Source of the DNA: a virus
Strand: one strand, 5' to 3'
Virus record (IMG/VR): IMGVR_UViG_3300042353_000254
Coordinates: 1 to 32,079 of that record
DNA length: 32,079 nucleotides
Positions 1-7,700 of this stretch are shown here, piece after piece. Below the pieces are notes generated by a model that was given only the letters and a program-made list of their open reading frames with translations, did no database searches and had not been told where the DNA came from. Each line of letters begins with the position of its first letter. The first letter of the stretch is position 1. A program made the position numbers and the translations under genes.

Positions 1-136
1 GGTGGATGGTGGCGCTGGTGGGGCTGGCGGTCAAGGCGGTGGTGGTGGTGGCGGTGGCGGGCTGACTATCGCGGGCAATACCGGCGGAAGGGGCGGCGAC
101 GGCGGAAAAGGCTATTGCGTTGTGATTAGCTGGTGA
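1..136 (+). CDS. Glycine-rich tail adhesin, C-terminal fragment (partial)
   Basis: This is an open frame entering from the left edge and ending at TGA 134-136; the first full codon is at position 2. It encodes 44 residues of almost pure Gly with Ala, ending in GYCVVISW. The first 105 bases are identical to 1299-1403 inside the next gene, so this is the tail of a paralogue of that gene. By analogy with glycine-rich phage adhesins it is probably a tail-fibre tip or surface protein, but only the end is visible. Its stop overlaps the GTG start of the next gene as GTGA, which suggests translational coupling. Confidence 0.75.
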   Translation, partial: VDGGAGGAGGQGGGGGGGGGLTIAGNTGGRGGDGGKGYCVVISW

Positions 137-1424
137 TAAACCTTGAATCAACCGACTCGCTAACGCTAGGCACAGCAACGGCTGGCGCTATCAGCGCGAC
201 TGTAAGTTGGGTTGATCAGCTAACTACTACTATCACACCCGGAAACACCAACACGGCGTCCATTACATCGGTAGCAACTACGCCTATTTTGGGTTCGCCA
301 GCGGCTAGCACGTTGCGGAACGCAAAGTTCATCAGCATCTCTAATACGCACGCTACCCTGTCAAACGTCCTAACGCTTAAACACACCGACGGCACAAACC
401 TCATTACGCTGCTTACGATCAATTTAGGTGTGGGAGAAGCCGTATCGTGGGTCGAAGGGCGCGGCTGGACGCGATTTAATAGCAATGGCGTCCCAATTAT
501 TCTTGGCAATACCGGTCCTGTAGACATCCAGACATTTACTACTGATACCAAAAATTGGGTCAAACCCACAGCGTTCGTACCCACTCAAGTGCTAGTCAAA
601 CTTTGGGGCAGTGGCGGCGGCGGAGGTGGCGGGGGATCTGTTGCGTTTGCTACAGCTTGCAAGGGAGGTGTTGGCGGCGGCGGTGGCGCGTGCGCCATTA
701 AGTATTTCTTAGCCTCCGAACTAACCGCAACTGTTGTAGTTGGGCTGGGCGCGGCTGGCTCTGGCGGCAACGGCAACTTATCTGCCGCGGGCAGCGCAGG
801 CGGGAACGGCGCTATCTCTACCTTTGGCAGCTACCTGTCGGCCTACGGCGGTGGCGGGGGCGCTGGCGGCGCAGCATCAGGAGCAACCACACAATCCGGC
901 GGCGGCGGTGGAACAGGCAGCGCCGCGGTTCTCGTCGCCGCAGGACTGCCAAACGGACAATTTGACGGCGGCGCTATTGGCGGGACTACCTCAACCCTTG
1001 TGTCGTTAACAGAATTTGGCGGAAACAACGGTGTAGGCACTGGTAGTGCTGCGTTTGCTACCGGAACGTCCACCGGGGTTTCTTCCATTTTCGGCGGCTC
1101 TGGCGGTGGCGCGGCAGGCTGGCGCACAGCCAGCGGGCAAGCAATTGGGCCTAATAGCAGCCAGCAAGCCTGTGGCCGATTCCCCGGCGGCGCGGGCATT
1201 ACCGGCACGGCCCCAACCGCTGGCGCTGCTGGCGGCCCGGCCAATTCCATCTGGGGTGGCTCTGGCGGTGGCGCTGGAGGCAACAGCAGAAACACTGCGG
1301 TGGATGGTGGCGCTGGTGGGGCTGGCGGTCAAGGCGGTGGTGGTGGTGGCGGTGGCGGGCTGACTATCGCGGGCAATACCGGCGGAAGGGGCGGCGACGG
1401 CGGTAGAGGCTATTGCGTTGTGAT
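1..1424 (+). repeat. Direct duplication of the glycine-rich 3' gene end (1-126 and 1299-1424)
   Basis: Positions 1-105 match 1299-1403 without a difference. After that there are two substitutions (106 A/T and 108 A/G, a Lys to Arg change), then identity resumes to 126/1424, just before the two stop codons. The offset is 1298 bases, close to one gene length, so this is a tandem paralogous gene pair with homogenised 3' ends. The coordinates given here span from the first to the second copy. Confidence 0.9.
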
Positions 1425-1434
1425 TTCTTGGTAA
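133..1434 (+). CDS. Glycine-rich tail fibre/adhesin protein
   Basis: The protein has 433 residues and a GTG start that overlaps the preceding stop (GTGA). Residues 1 to about 120 look like a beta-rich structural domain containing a KFISISNTHAT segment, a type I recall from phage tail proteins. Residues about 135-155 link to a low-complexity region from about 155 to the end. That region is dominated by runs of Gly with Ala and Ser, broken by hydrophobic stretches, and ends in GYCVVISW. Glycine-rich domains of this kind form polyglycine-helix receptor-binding tips in some phages such as the S16 gp38 family; whether this one does is inference. It sits in a run of four adhesin-like genes, and its C-terminus is nearly identical to the upstream partial gene. 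No convincing Shine-Dalgarno sequence is seen, so coupling to the upstream gene is likely. The GC-rich Gly codons create long antisense shadow frames. Confidence 0.7.
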   Translation: MINLESTDSLTLGTATAGAISATVSWVDQLTTTITPGNTNTASITSVATTPILGSPAASTLRNAKFISISNTHATLSNVLTLKHTDGTNLITLLTINLGVGEAVSWVEGRGWTRFNSNGVPIILGNTGPVDIQTFTTDTKNWVKPTAFVPTQVLVKLWGSGGGGGGGGSVAFATACKGGVGGGGGACAIKYFLASELTATVVVGLGAAGSGGNGNLSAAGSAGGNGAISTFGSYLSAYGGGGGAGGAASGATTQSGGGGGTGSAAVLVAAGLPNGQFDGGAIGGTTSTLVSLTEFGGNNGVGTGSAAFATGTSTGVSSIFGGSGGGAAGWRTASGQAIGPNSSQQACGRFPGGAGITGTAPTAGAAGGPANSIWGGSGGGAGGNSRNTAVDGGAGGAGGQGGGGGGGGGLTIAGNTGGRGGDGGRGYCVVISW

Positions 1435-2574
1435 ATGGCACGCTTAGGGGCATTTGACCCAACCTTAGTTCCTGCTGGCTGGTACGACGAAAGTGCCGTA
1501 GTTGAGGGGTTCTTTGATCAGTCGTTAATTCAGTTAACGGCTACCGGGACGTCGATAACAAGTGCTACGACCAACGGCGCGGACATTAGCGCTGGGGTAA
1601 TCAACCCCGCGCTCTCCGTTACGAGCGCTACGACCAACGGCGCGGACATTAGCGCTGGGGTAATCAACCCCGCGCTCTCCGTTACGAGCGCTACGACCAA
1701 CGGCGCGGATATTAGCGTTGGGGTAATCAACCCCGCGCTCTCCGTTACGAACGGTACGACCAACGGCGCGGACATTAGCGTTGGGGTAATCAACCCCGCG
1801 CTCTCCGTTACGAGCGCTACGACCAACGGTCCGGATATTAGCGCGGGGATAATTAACGCTGCTATTGTCACATCGATAACAAGCGCTACGACCAACGGTC
1901 AGGACATCAGCGCGGGGGTCATAGATCTCCCAGCCGTTATAGGTATTACAAGTGCCACGACCAACGGTCAGGACATCAGCGCGGGGGCAATCGCGCTTCT
2001 AGCTGATACGAGCGTTACGAGCGCTACGACCAACGGCGCGGACATTAGCGATGGGGTAATCAACCCCGCGCTCTCCGTTACGAACGGTACGACCAACGGC
2101 GCGGACATTAGCGTTGGGGTAATCAACCCCGCGCTCTCCGTTACGAGCGCTACGACCAACGGCGCGGACATTAGCGATGGGGTAATCAACCCCATATTCG
2201 AGATTACGAGCGCTACGACCAACGGCGCGGACATTAGCGTTGGGGTAATCAACCCCGCGCTCTCCGTTACGAGCGCTACGACCAACGGCGCGGACATTAG
2301 CGCTGGGGCCATTGACCCCATATTTGGTGTTACAAGCGCTACGACCAACGGTGCGGATATTAGTGTCGGAATAATCTTCTTTGACACGCTTATCGTAAGC
2401 GCCACGACCAACGGCGCGGATATAGTAAATGCCTTTTTAGTCGCCGCAACATGGTACCCTGTGAACGATTCGGTAGGAACGGTATGGGGCCCTACAGCGC
2501 CTGCGGCGGATGGCGGATGGGGCGCAGTACCGGCAACGCAAGCCCCCAACTGGCAAGACTTAGTAACCTCTTAA
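1435..2574 (+). CDS. Repeat-built tail fibre-like protein (about 14 x 21-23 residues)
   Basis: The protein has 379 residues, with ATG directly after the upstream TAA. The N-terminal 41 residues (WYDESAVVEGFFDQSL) resemble short attachment segments seen in other phage structural proteins. From residue 42, about 14 consecutive units follow the pattern TSATTNGADISxGVINPALSV. Most are exactly 21 residues and two or three are 23. The last about 60 residues are unique and Trp/Pro-rich, ending in PNWQDLVTS. The regular Thr/Asn/Gly/Ile pattern suggests a beta-solenoid or fibrous shaft; this is inference from periodicity. Neighbours on both sides are adhesin-like, which supports a role in the tail fibre or virion surface. 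I do not recognise a named family. Confidence 0.65.
   Translation: MARLGAFDPTLVPAGWYDESAVVEGFFDQSLIQLTATGTSITSATTNGADISAGVINPALSVTSATTNGADISAGVINPALSVTSATTNGADISVGVINPALSVTNGTTNGADISVGVINPALSVTSATTNGPDISAGIINAAIVTSITSATTNGQDISAGVIDLPAVIGITSATTNGQDISAGAIALLADTSVTSATTNGADISDGVINPALSVTNGTTNGADISVGVINPALSVTSATTNGADISDGVINPIFEITSATTNGADISVGVINPALSVTSATTNGADISAGAIDPIFGVTSATTNGADISVGIIFFDTLIVSATTNGADIVNAFLVAATWYPVNDSVGTVWGPTAPAADGGWGAVPATQAPNWQDLVTS
1558..2430 (+). repeat. In-frame 63-bp tandem repeat array, about 14 units
   Basis: Units begin at 1558, 1621, 1684, 1747 and 1810 with an exact period of 63, then some are 69 bases. The core ACGACCAACGGCGCGGA recurs in almost every unit. Units 1 and 2 are nearly identical over the whole 63 bases, and the variant unit beginning with a TNGTTNG peptide occurs twice (about 1747 and 2089). 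This indicates recent local duplication. The array is entirely coding and stays in frame. Confidence 0.92.
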
Positions 2575-2589
2575 TTTCAGGAATCTGAT

Positions 2590-3564
2590 ATGGTCGCATA
2601 TACCAATCTTGGGATTACCCAAATTGATACCGGGGCTGAAGCGGGTACTTGGGGGGCTACCACCAACACCAACTTTGACTTCTTTGACACGGCGATTTGC
2701 GGGATAGGAAATATTATTGCGCCCGGTACAGGGACTGCATCGGTACCAAACAACCTACCCATCACCGACGCCACAGCGTCCGATGGGCGGAACCGGGTAC
2801 TTAATTTTACCAGCGCGTCAGATTTACTGACTACCGTGTATTACCAGATTACCCCCAACAATTTTACGGGGTACTACTTCGTCCAGAACAACCTACTGGG
2901 TTCGCGCGACCTGACTATTTTTCAAGGAACGTACGACGTTGGCCGCGCGCTGACGATCTCCGGAGGTCAAGACGCGGTGATTATGTGCAGTGGCCTTGGC
3001 GCGGTACTGTCCACCGTCACCGCTGTGCTCGCCGATATGACGTTTAATTCGTTGAACGTCACCGCCGCGCCAACCGTTGGCACTAGCGTCATGAACCAAA
3101 CGGCGGTAGCTGCGGCAATCACGACGGCGGGCTCTTCGGGCATTACGTTTGTAGCGGGCAATCAGATCTTATTTCGAGGCGCGGCGTTTCCAAGCGGTTG
3201 GGTTATTGCCACCGGCCCAACTACCAACAGCGCCCTACGTATTGTTGGCGGTCTTGCTAGCGCCCCGTCGTCTGGCGGGTCGGTTGTGTTCACTACGGTG
3301 TTTAACGGTACGACGATAACGGGATCTACGACTCTAACCTCCGCGCAAAGCGGCGTCGGGGCGCATACGCATCCGTATACGTACGTAGCCCCCGCCGAGT
3401 CATATGTCCTCGGGTTTGCAAATGGGTCGGGGAACACGTCGGCGCAGACAATTTCCTCCAACACAAACACCGCTAGCACTTCCAACGCTTCCTCGGGCCA
3501 CACCCACCCCTTGAACTCGAACGCCGTGTTGTACTACGACATGCAAGTCATTCAGAAGACCTAA
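2590..3564 (+). CDS. Tail fibre protein with collar-like C-terminal domain
   Basis: The protein has 324 residues; ATG follows an AGGA 8 bases upstream. The N-terminus (YTNLGITQIDTGAEAGTWG) is a Gly/Asn/Trp motif I recall at the start of many environmental phage fibre proteins. Residues about 195-215 (ILFRGAAFPSGW) resemble the entry to phage tail-collar/receptor-binding domains. The C-terminal part has two HTH triplets, in GAHTHPY and SGHTHPL, before the final MQVIQKT. Histidine triplets of the HxH type bind metal in the needle of T4 gp37; use here as a metal-stabilised trimer is inference. It is probably a receptor-binding fibre. The gene is followed one base later by a small Cys-rich gene. 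Confidence 0.7.
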   Translation: MVAYTNLGITQIDTGAEAGTWGATTNTNFDFFDTAICGIGNIIAPGTGTASVPNNLPITDATASDGRNRVLNFTSASDLLTTVYYQITPNNFTGYYFVQNNLLGSRDLTIFQGTYDVGRALTISGGQDAVIMCSGLGAVLSTVTAVLADMTFNSLNVTAAPTVGTSVMNQTAVAAAITTAGSSGITFVAGNQILFRGAAFPSGWVIATGPTTNSALRIVGGLASAPSSGGSVVFTTVFNGTTITGSTTLTSAQSGVGAHTHPYTYVAPAESYVLGFANGSGNTSAQTISSNTNTASTSNASSGHTHPLNSNAVLYYDMQVIQKT

Positions 3565-3565
3565 C

Positions 3566-3841
3566 ATGGTTAAAAAATGCCCGCTCGTGCAGGGGGAATG
3601 CATGGAACATGGATGTCATTGGTACACGCATTTGATGGGGGCGAACCCTCAGACAGGTGCGGCGATAGACGAATTTGGCTGTGCGGTAAGCATGCTGCCG
3701 ATGTTGCTGATAGAGAACGCTAAGCATGCAAGAGAAGGGGTTGCTCGGGTAGATCAGGTTAGGGAATTAGTCACCCAAGTAGTCCGGTCAAATGTTTTGC
3801 GCGCACCCACGGATGAACTGAAACGGTTAACAGGATTGTGA
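3566..3841 (+). CDS. Small Cys/His-rich conserved phage protein
   Basis: The protein has 91 residues, and ATG lies one base after the upstream stop. The first 45 residues hold cysteines at 5, 12, 17 and 39, several histidines, and the stretches CHWYTH and NPQTG. An LPMLLIENA helix follows and then a charged tail. The cysteine and histidine pattern could bind zinc or an Fe-S cluster. I recall similar small proteins (CPL...C...H...WY...NPQTG...C) next to lysis or tail genes in other phages, all without known function. No function is assigned. Confidence 0.65.
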   Translation: MVKKCPLVQGECMEHGCHWYTHLMGANPQTGAAIDEFGCAVSMLPMLLIENAKHAREGVARVDQVRELVTQVVRSNVLRAPTDELKRLTGL

Positions 3842-3843
3842 CT

Positions 3844-4077
3844 ATGGAATTTCAACAAATTACAAACGCTGTGATAGGGGTCGGTATGTCCATTTTAGGC
3901 TGGTTCGCCAGAGAACTATGGTCTGCGGGGAAAGACCTAAAGAATGATGTGTCCAACCTTAGAGAGCATCTTCCTCGTACCTATGTCACCCGCGAAGATT
4001 ATCGAGCCGATATTAAGGAAGTTAAAGCCCTTCTCATGGGGATAGTTGAGCGCCTTGGCGAGAAAGCCAACCGATGA
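3844..4077 (+). CDS. Small membrane/coiled-coil protein of the lysis cassette
   Basis: I chose ATG 3844 because AGGA (3832-3835) is 8 bases upstream. A GTG at 3838 overlapping the previous stop is also possible and would give 79 residues. The 77-residue product has one hydrophobic segment (residues about 8-20, AVIGVGMSILGWF) followed by a charged, heptad-like region with the motif TYVTREDYRADI. It ends in an ATGA overlap with the endolysin gene. This architecture (N-terminal membrane anchor plus helix beside a lysin) is common in lysis accessory proteins of the XhlA type; that role is inferred from context only. Confidence 0.6.
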   Translation: MEFQQITNAVIGVGMSILGWFARELWSAGKDLKNDVSNLREHLPRTYVTREDYRADIKEVKALLMGIVERLGEKANR

Positions 4078-4544
4078 ATTTCGATGAGTCGTTTAAGGTA
4101 CTCATCGGGCACGAAGGCGGCTACGGATGGGACCCGCGTGACCCCGGTGGTGAGACCAAGTACGGCATTAGCAAGCGGATATATCCCGACGAGGACATCA
4201 AGAATTTGACGTTAGATCGCGCAAAAGAAATCTACAAGCGGGACTACTGGAGCCCCCTTAAATTAGACGCGCTCCCGGAAAATCTACGTTTCATGTTGTT
4301 TGATGCCGGGGTCAATTCGGGGCTTGGGACAGCGGCCAAGTGGCTGCAACGTTGCCTTGGTGTCAAAGACGATGGCGTTATTGGCCCGACGACGTTGGCA
4401 ACAGCGAACGCCACCAACGTGTACAAATTAGCCGCCCGTTTTAACGGTATGCGGCTACAAGCGTTAACAAACCTGCCGACATTTAACACGTTTGGCCGGG
4501 GGTGGGCGCGACGGATTGCCGAGAACCTAATAAATATTACCTAA
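4074..4544 (+). CDS. Endolysin, GH108-type N-acetylmuramidase
   Basis: The protein has 156 residues, and ATGA overlaps the preceding stop. Residues 1-85 match the glycosyl hydrolase family 108 pattern: a HEGGY motif near residue 13 (Glu14 is the expected catalytic residue), then DPRDPGGETKYGIS and a YWSPLKLDALP segment. Residues about 90-150 (LQRCLGVKDDGVIGPTT) match the peptidoglycan-binding domain usually paired with GH108 (PG_binding_3). The enzyme would cleave the glycan backbone of peptidoglycan during lysis. No signal peptide is seen, so release through a holin is expected, and a holin-like gene follows 13 bases downstream. The length is typical of the family. Confidence 0.88.
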   Translation: MNFDESFKVLIGHEGGYGWDPRDPGGETKYGISKRIYPDEDIKNLTLDRAKEIYKRDYWSPLKLDALPENLRFMLFDAGVNSGLGTAAKWLQRCLGVKDDGVIGPTTLATANATNVYKLAARFNGMRLQALTNLPTFNTFGRGWARRIAENLINIT

Positions 4545-4557
4545 ATGGAGCGCTGAC

Positions 4558-4743
4558 ATGGATAATGTACCCAACAAGTATTTGGTGTTCGTCCTAGACC
4601 GGTCGAAAGAACCCTCCACGTGGCGCGGTGTGGCCTTGTTGTTAGGTGTGTTAGGGGTAGGGTACAACCCCGACGCGATCATGCAGATCGGAGTCATGGT
4701 CGGCGCGGCGGTATCGGCAATTGAGATTGGCCGCAAAGGATAA
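4558..4743 (+). CDS. Holin-like small membrane protein
   Basis: The protein has 61 residues; GGAG (4547-4550) is 7 bases before ATG. After a charged start with a STWRG motif there are two short hydrophobic stretches (about 23-36 and 40-57) separated by a short turn, and the end is basic (IGRKG). The STWRG-then-hydrophobic pattern is one I recall from small phage holins. It lies immediately after the endolysin, which supports a pore-forming or lysis-timing role at the inner membrane. It is short for a holin, and a different small membrane protein cannot be excluded. Confidence 0.6.
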   Translation: MDNVPNKYLVFVLDRSKEPSTWRGVALLLGVLGVGYNPDAIMQIGVMVGAAVSAIEIGRKG

Positions 4744-4749
4744 CCGCTC

Positions 4750-7700
4750 ATGGCGCTCAAGAAACTTATCTTCCAACCCGGGATTAACCGGGATACCACC
4801 AACTACTCGCAGGGTAGCGGCAGTCCCGATGGGCAGGCTGGGTGGTATTCGGCCAATAAGATTCGTTTCTTGTCGGGGTTCCCCCAGAAACTCGGTGGTT
4901 GGAAGCTCTACAAAACCGGCGTGGAGTTCGCCGGGGTAGTCCGGACGCTGTTCAACTGGTCTAAGGACGCTTATAACTTACTCGCCGTTGGCACTAATAC
5001 CAACGTGTTTGTGGAATATGAGGGGGTGTACCACAACATAACCCCTATCCGCGCGACGTTTGTCTCCCCCGATTCAGATAACTGCTTCAGTACGGTCTCT
5101 GACGCGGTGATCGCCGCGCACCCGACGTGGATTAAAGTAGTATTCGCCCCCCCTGTAGCGCTGAATGCAAATGCCGGAGATACCGTCATTTTCAGTGGGG
5201 CAACAACTTTTGCTGGGATTCCCATTGGGACGCTAAACGCCGCCCATATTGTGCTTGAAGACCTTGGCCTGCTGCCGTATAGCGCCAATTCTTTTTACAT
5301 TGACGTAGGATTGACCCCAACTGCCGGGCTTACTGGCGGCGGAACCGCGATCACCGTTGAGTTCGAGGTCGGGATTGGCGGCAATGTCGCGTACTCCGGT
5401 GGCGGTTGGGGCGCGCCGTCGTGGGGCGGTTCCGTAGAGTCTCCGCAATTAGGCTGGGGAGACGGGTCACTAACCCCCATTTTCCTCCCGATACGTATTG
5501 TTTATTTTGATAAGTTTACCAACGATTTATTTTTTAATTACCGATATAGCGGCCCAAATACGGCGCTAGTTAGCGTGCCGCAAAGCATGTACCGCTGGCT
5601 TTTCCCCGACCCCTTTACGTTTGCCAATAGGGCGGAATCCATAGCCGACGCGGCAGCCGCAGCCGGGTTTTCCAGCGCGGACGTTCCTCCAGAAGTTACG
5701 CAGATATTGTTCGACGACAACAGCAACACGTTGATGGCCTTTGGCTGTAATCCGTACGATGTGACCCCGCAGCCCCTAGATCCGTTGCTTATCCGGTGGG
5801 CAAGCCAAGCCGACTATTTGAACTGGACACCCAGCGACGACATTGGGATTTCCACGGCGGGGTACCTCCGTATCCAGAGCGGGTCTAATATTTTGCAGGC
5901 GGTGAGCAATGCCAAGGAAATATTGGTATTCACGGAATCCTCCATCACGTCCGTGCAGTACACCTACTCCTACCCGAACCTGTTTAGTCAGACGTTAATT
6001 TCTGCCAATATATCGTTATTCGCTCCGCGAGCAGTAACTGCGATTAACAACACGCTGTACTGGATGGGCCGGGATAAGTTCTACATCTACAACGGTAGAG
6101 CAGAAGCACTTGACTGCACGCTGACCTTGCACGTGTTTGATAACCTGAATTTTGATCAGAGCGATCAGTGCTTCGCAGTTCACGTTGAAAAATATTTGGA
6201 AGTCTGGTGGTTCTACTGCTCGGGAAGCAGCACCGTTGTCAACAGCTACGTCGTGTACAAATACGACGACAACATCTGGTATTACGGCAACTGCGACGAT
6301 GGTTTTGTACGTACAGGGTGGTCGTCGTCGCCGTTGCGTCCGTTCCCACAAGCGGCTGAGCCCACGGTTGTCGATGGGGTATATACGGGGACCAGTCGGC
6401 TTTACAACCAAGAATCTGGCGTAGACGCTGGGTTACTTCCCATGACGTCGTACATCCAGTCGGCGGACATCGACTTGCCGGAAAGCGGCGAACACTTTGT
6501 GCTCATTAAACGTATTATCCCAGACTTGTCCTTTGCCGATTCGGAGGGATTTGCGCAGGTTAATTTTACGGTAGCCCCACGGAATTTCCCCGGGTCCCCG
6601 TACATGACGGAAAACCAAGAGGGACAGCTATTCCCTCGCCGCGTGGATTTGCAAAGCACGACCGTTATGAACGAGTTCACTGAGCAAGTGTTTGTTCGGG
6701 CGCGGGCTCGCCAGATGGCGATCGCCGTATCTTCCGATACGCTGGGCACGCACTGGTCGTTAGGCGCGGTCCGCGCGGATGTCGTACCCGACGGACGTCG
6801 TGGGATTGGCACCCCTCCGGGGATTCTCGTGTTTGGAAGAACCACGAACGGCGCGGATATTTGCGTTGGTGCCGTCAGCACGTTCTACCAAGGGCTCACG
6901 GTTGAGGGTGTGGAGTCTTTAGGGCAAATCGGCCTCGTGGGCGATTCCGGCCCGCTGATTCCCGACTTAATGGTCGGCGGTGTGGAGGCTTTTGGCGGGA
7001 TAGGCAATGTCACAGCGGGGTCGGTAGTTCTCCCAGCAACCCCGTTACTCCGGCTAGACGCAGACGACCCGGCGTCTTATTCCGGTACGGGAGATATTTG
7101 GTACGACATCAGCGGAAATAACTACGACACGTCCCTGAATTCCAACACGGTGTTCAACAGCGGCGGTGGCGCGCCCGCGATGCAATTCGCCAATCCGCTA
7201 AGGCAGCTAGCGTCTGGCACCGCCATCGTGGGCACGGCTGGTGTGATCACTTGTACTGCTCTGGCTACCCCGGTGTACGTCGGGTCTATGGTGCGAGTAT
7301 CCGGAGCCCCTAGCGGTAGCGGGGCAATTTCTGGTTACATCAACCCCACAACGTATTTTGTTATCCCAACTACAAACGGATCTACGTCGTTTACGTTATC
7401 CACGACGCTCGGCGGCGCGGCGGTTACTACTACGGCGGGCACGACCACGGGGTTAACGTTTAATATTACGTCTAATTCCTACGCGCGCGTACCTACCGCG
7501 ATGATCGAGACGCTGTCAGTAGATACCGGGGTAGGAACCACAGTTAATACAGCCTATACATTTGATGTGTGGGTTAAATTCTCCGACTTAAGCCCATTTG
7601 TACAAATAAATACCCCGGCGGGGAACGCTAATTTTACAAATGGGGCGATGATTTTAGACAGTATTGCAAGTAGTCAAGGGTTTAAATTAGTTAGATTAGG

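Noticed and set aside
843-1295. Proline-rich antisense frames opposite the glycine-rich gene
   Set aside because: They are mirror images of Gly codons and have no ribosome-binding site or domain.
1-1434. Duplicated 3' ends considered as template and variable repeats of a diversity-generating retroelement (the first two differences fall on A residues of the upstream copy)
   Set aside because: Only two such differences exist, the later ones are not A-specific, and no reverse transcriptase is visible in the window.
1558-2430. Regular 63-base direct repeats considered as a CRISPR array
   Set aside because: The repeats have no unique spacers, are contiguous, stay in one reading frame and encode a periodic protein.
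1530-2549. Antisense frames opposite the repeat array
   Set aside because: They are open only because the 63-base unit lacks stops on the other strand; the sequences are simple mirrored repeats.
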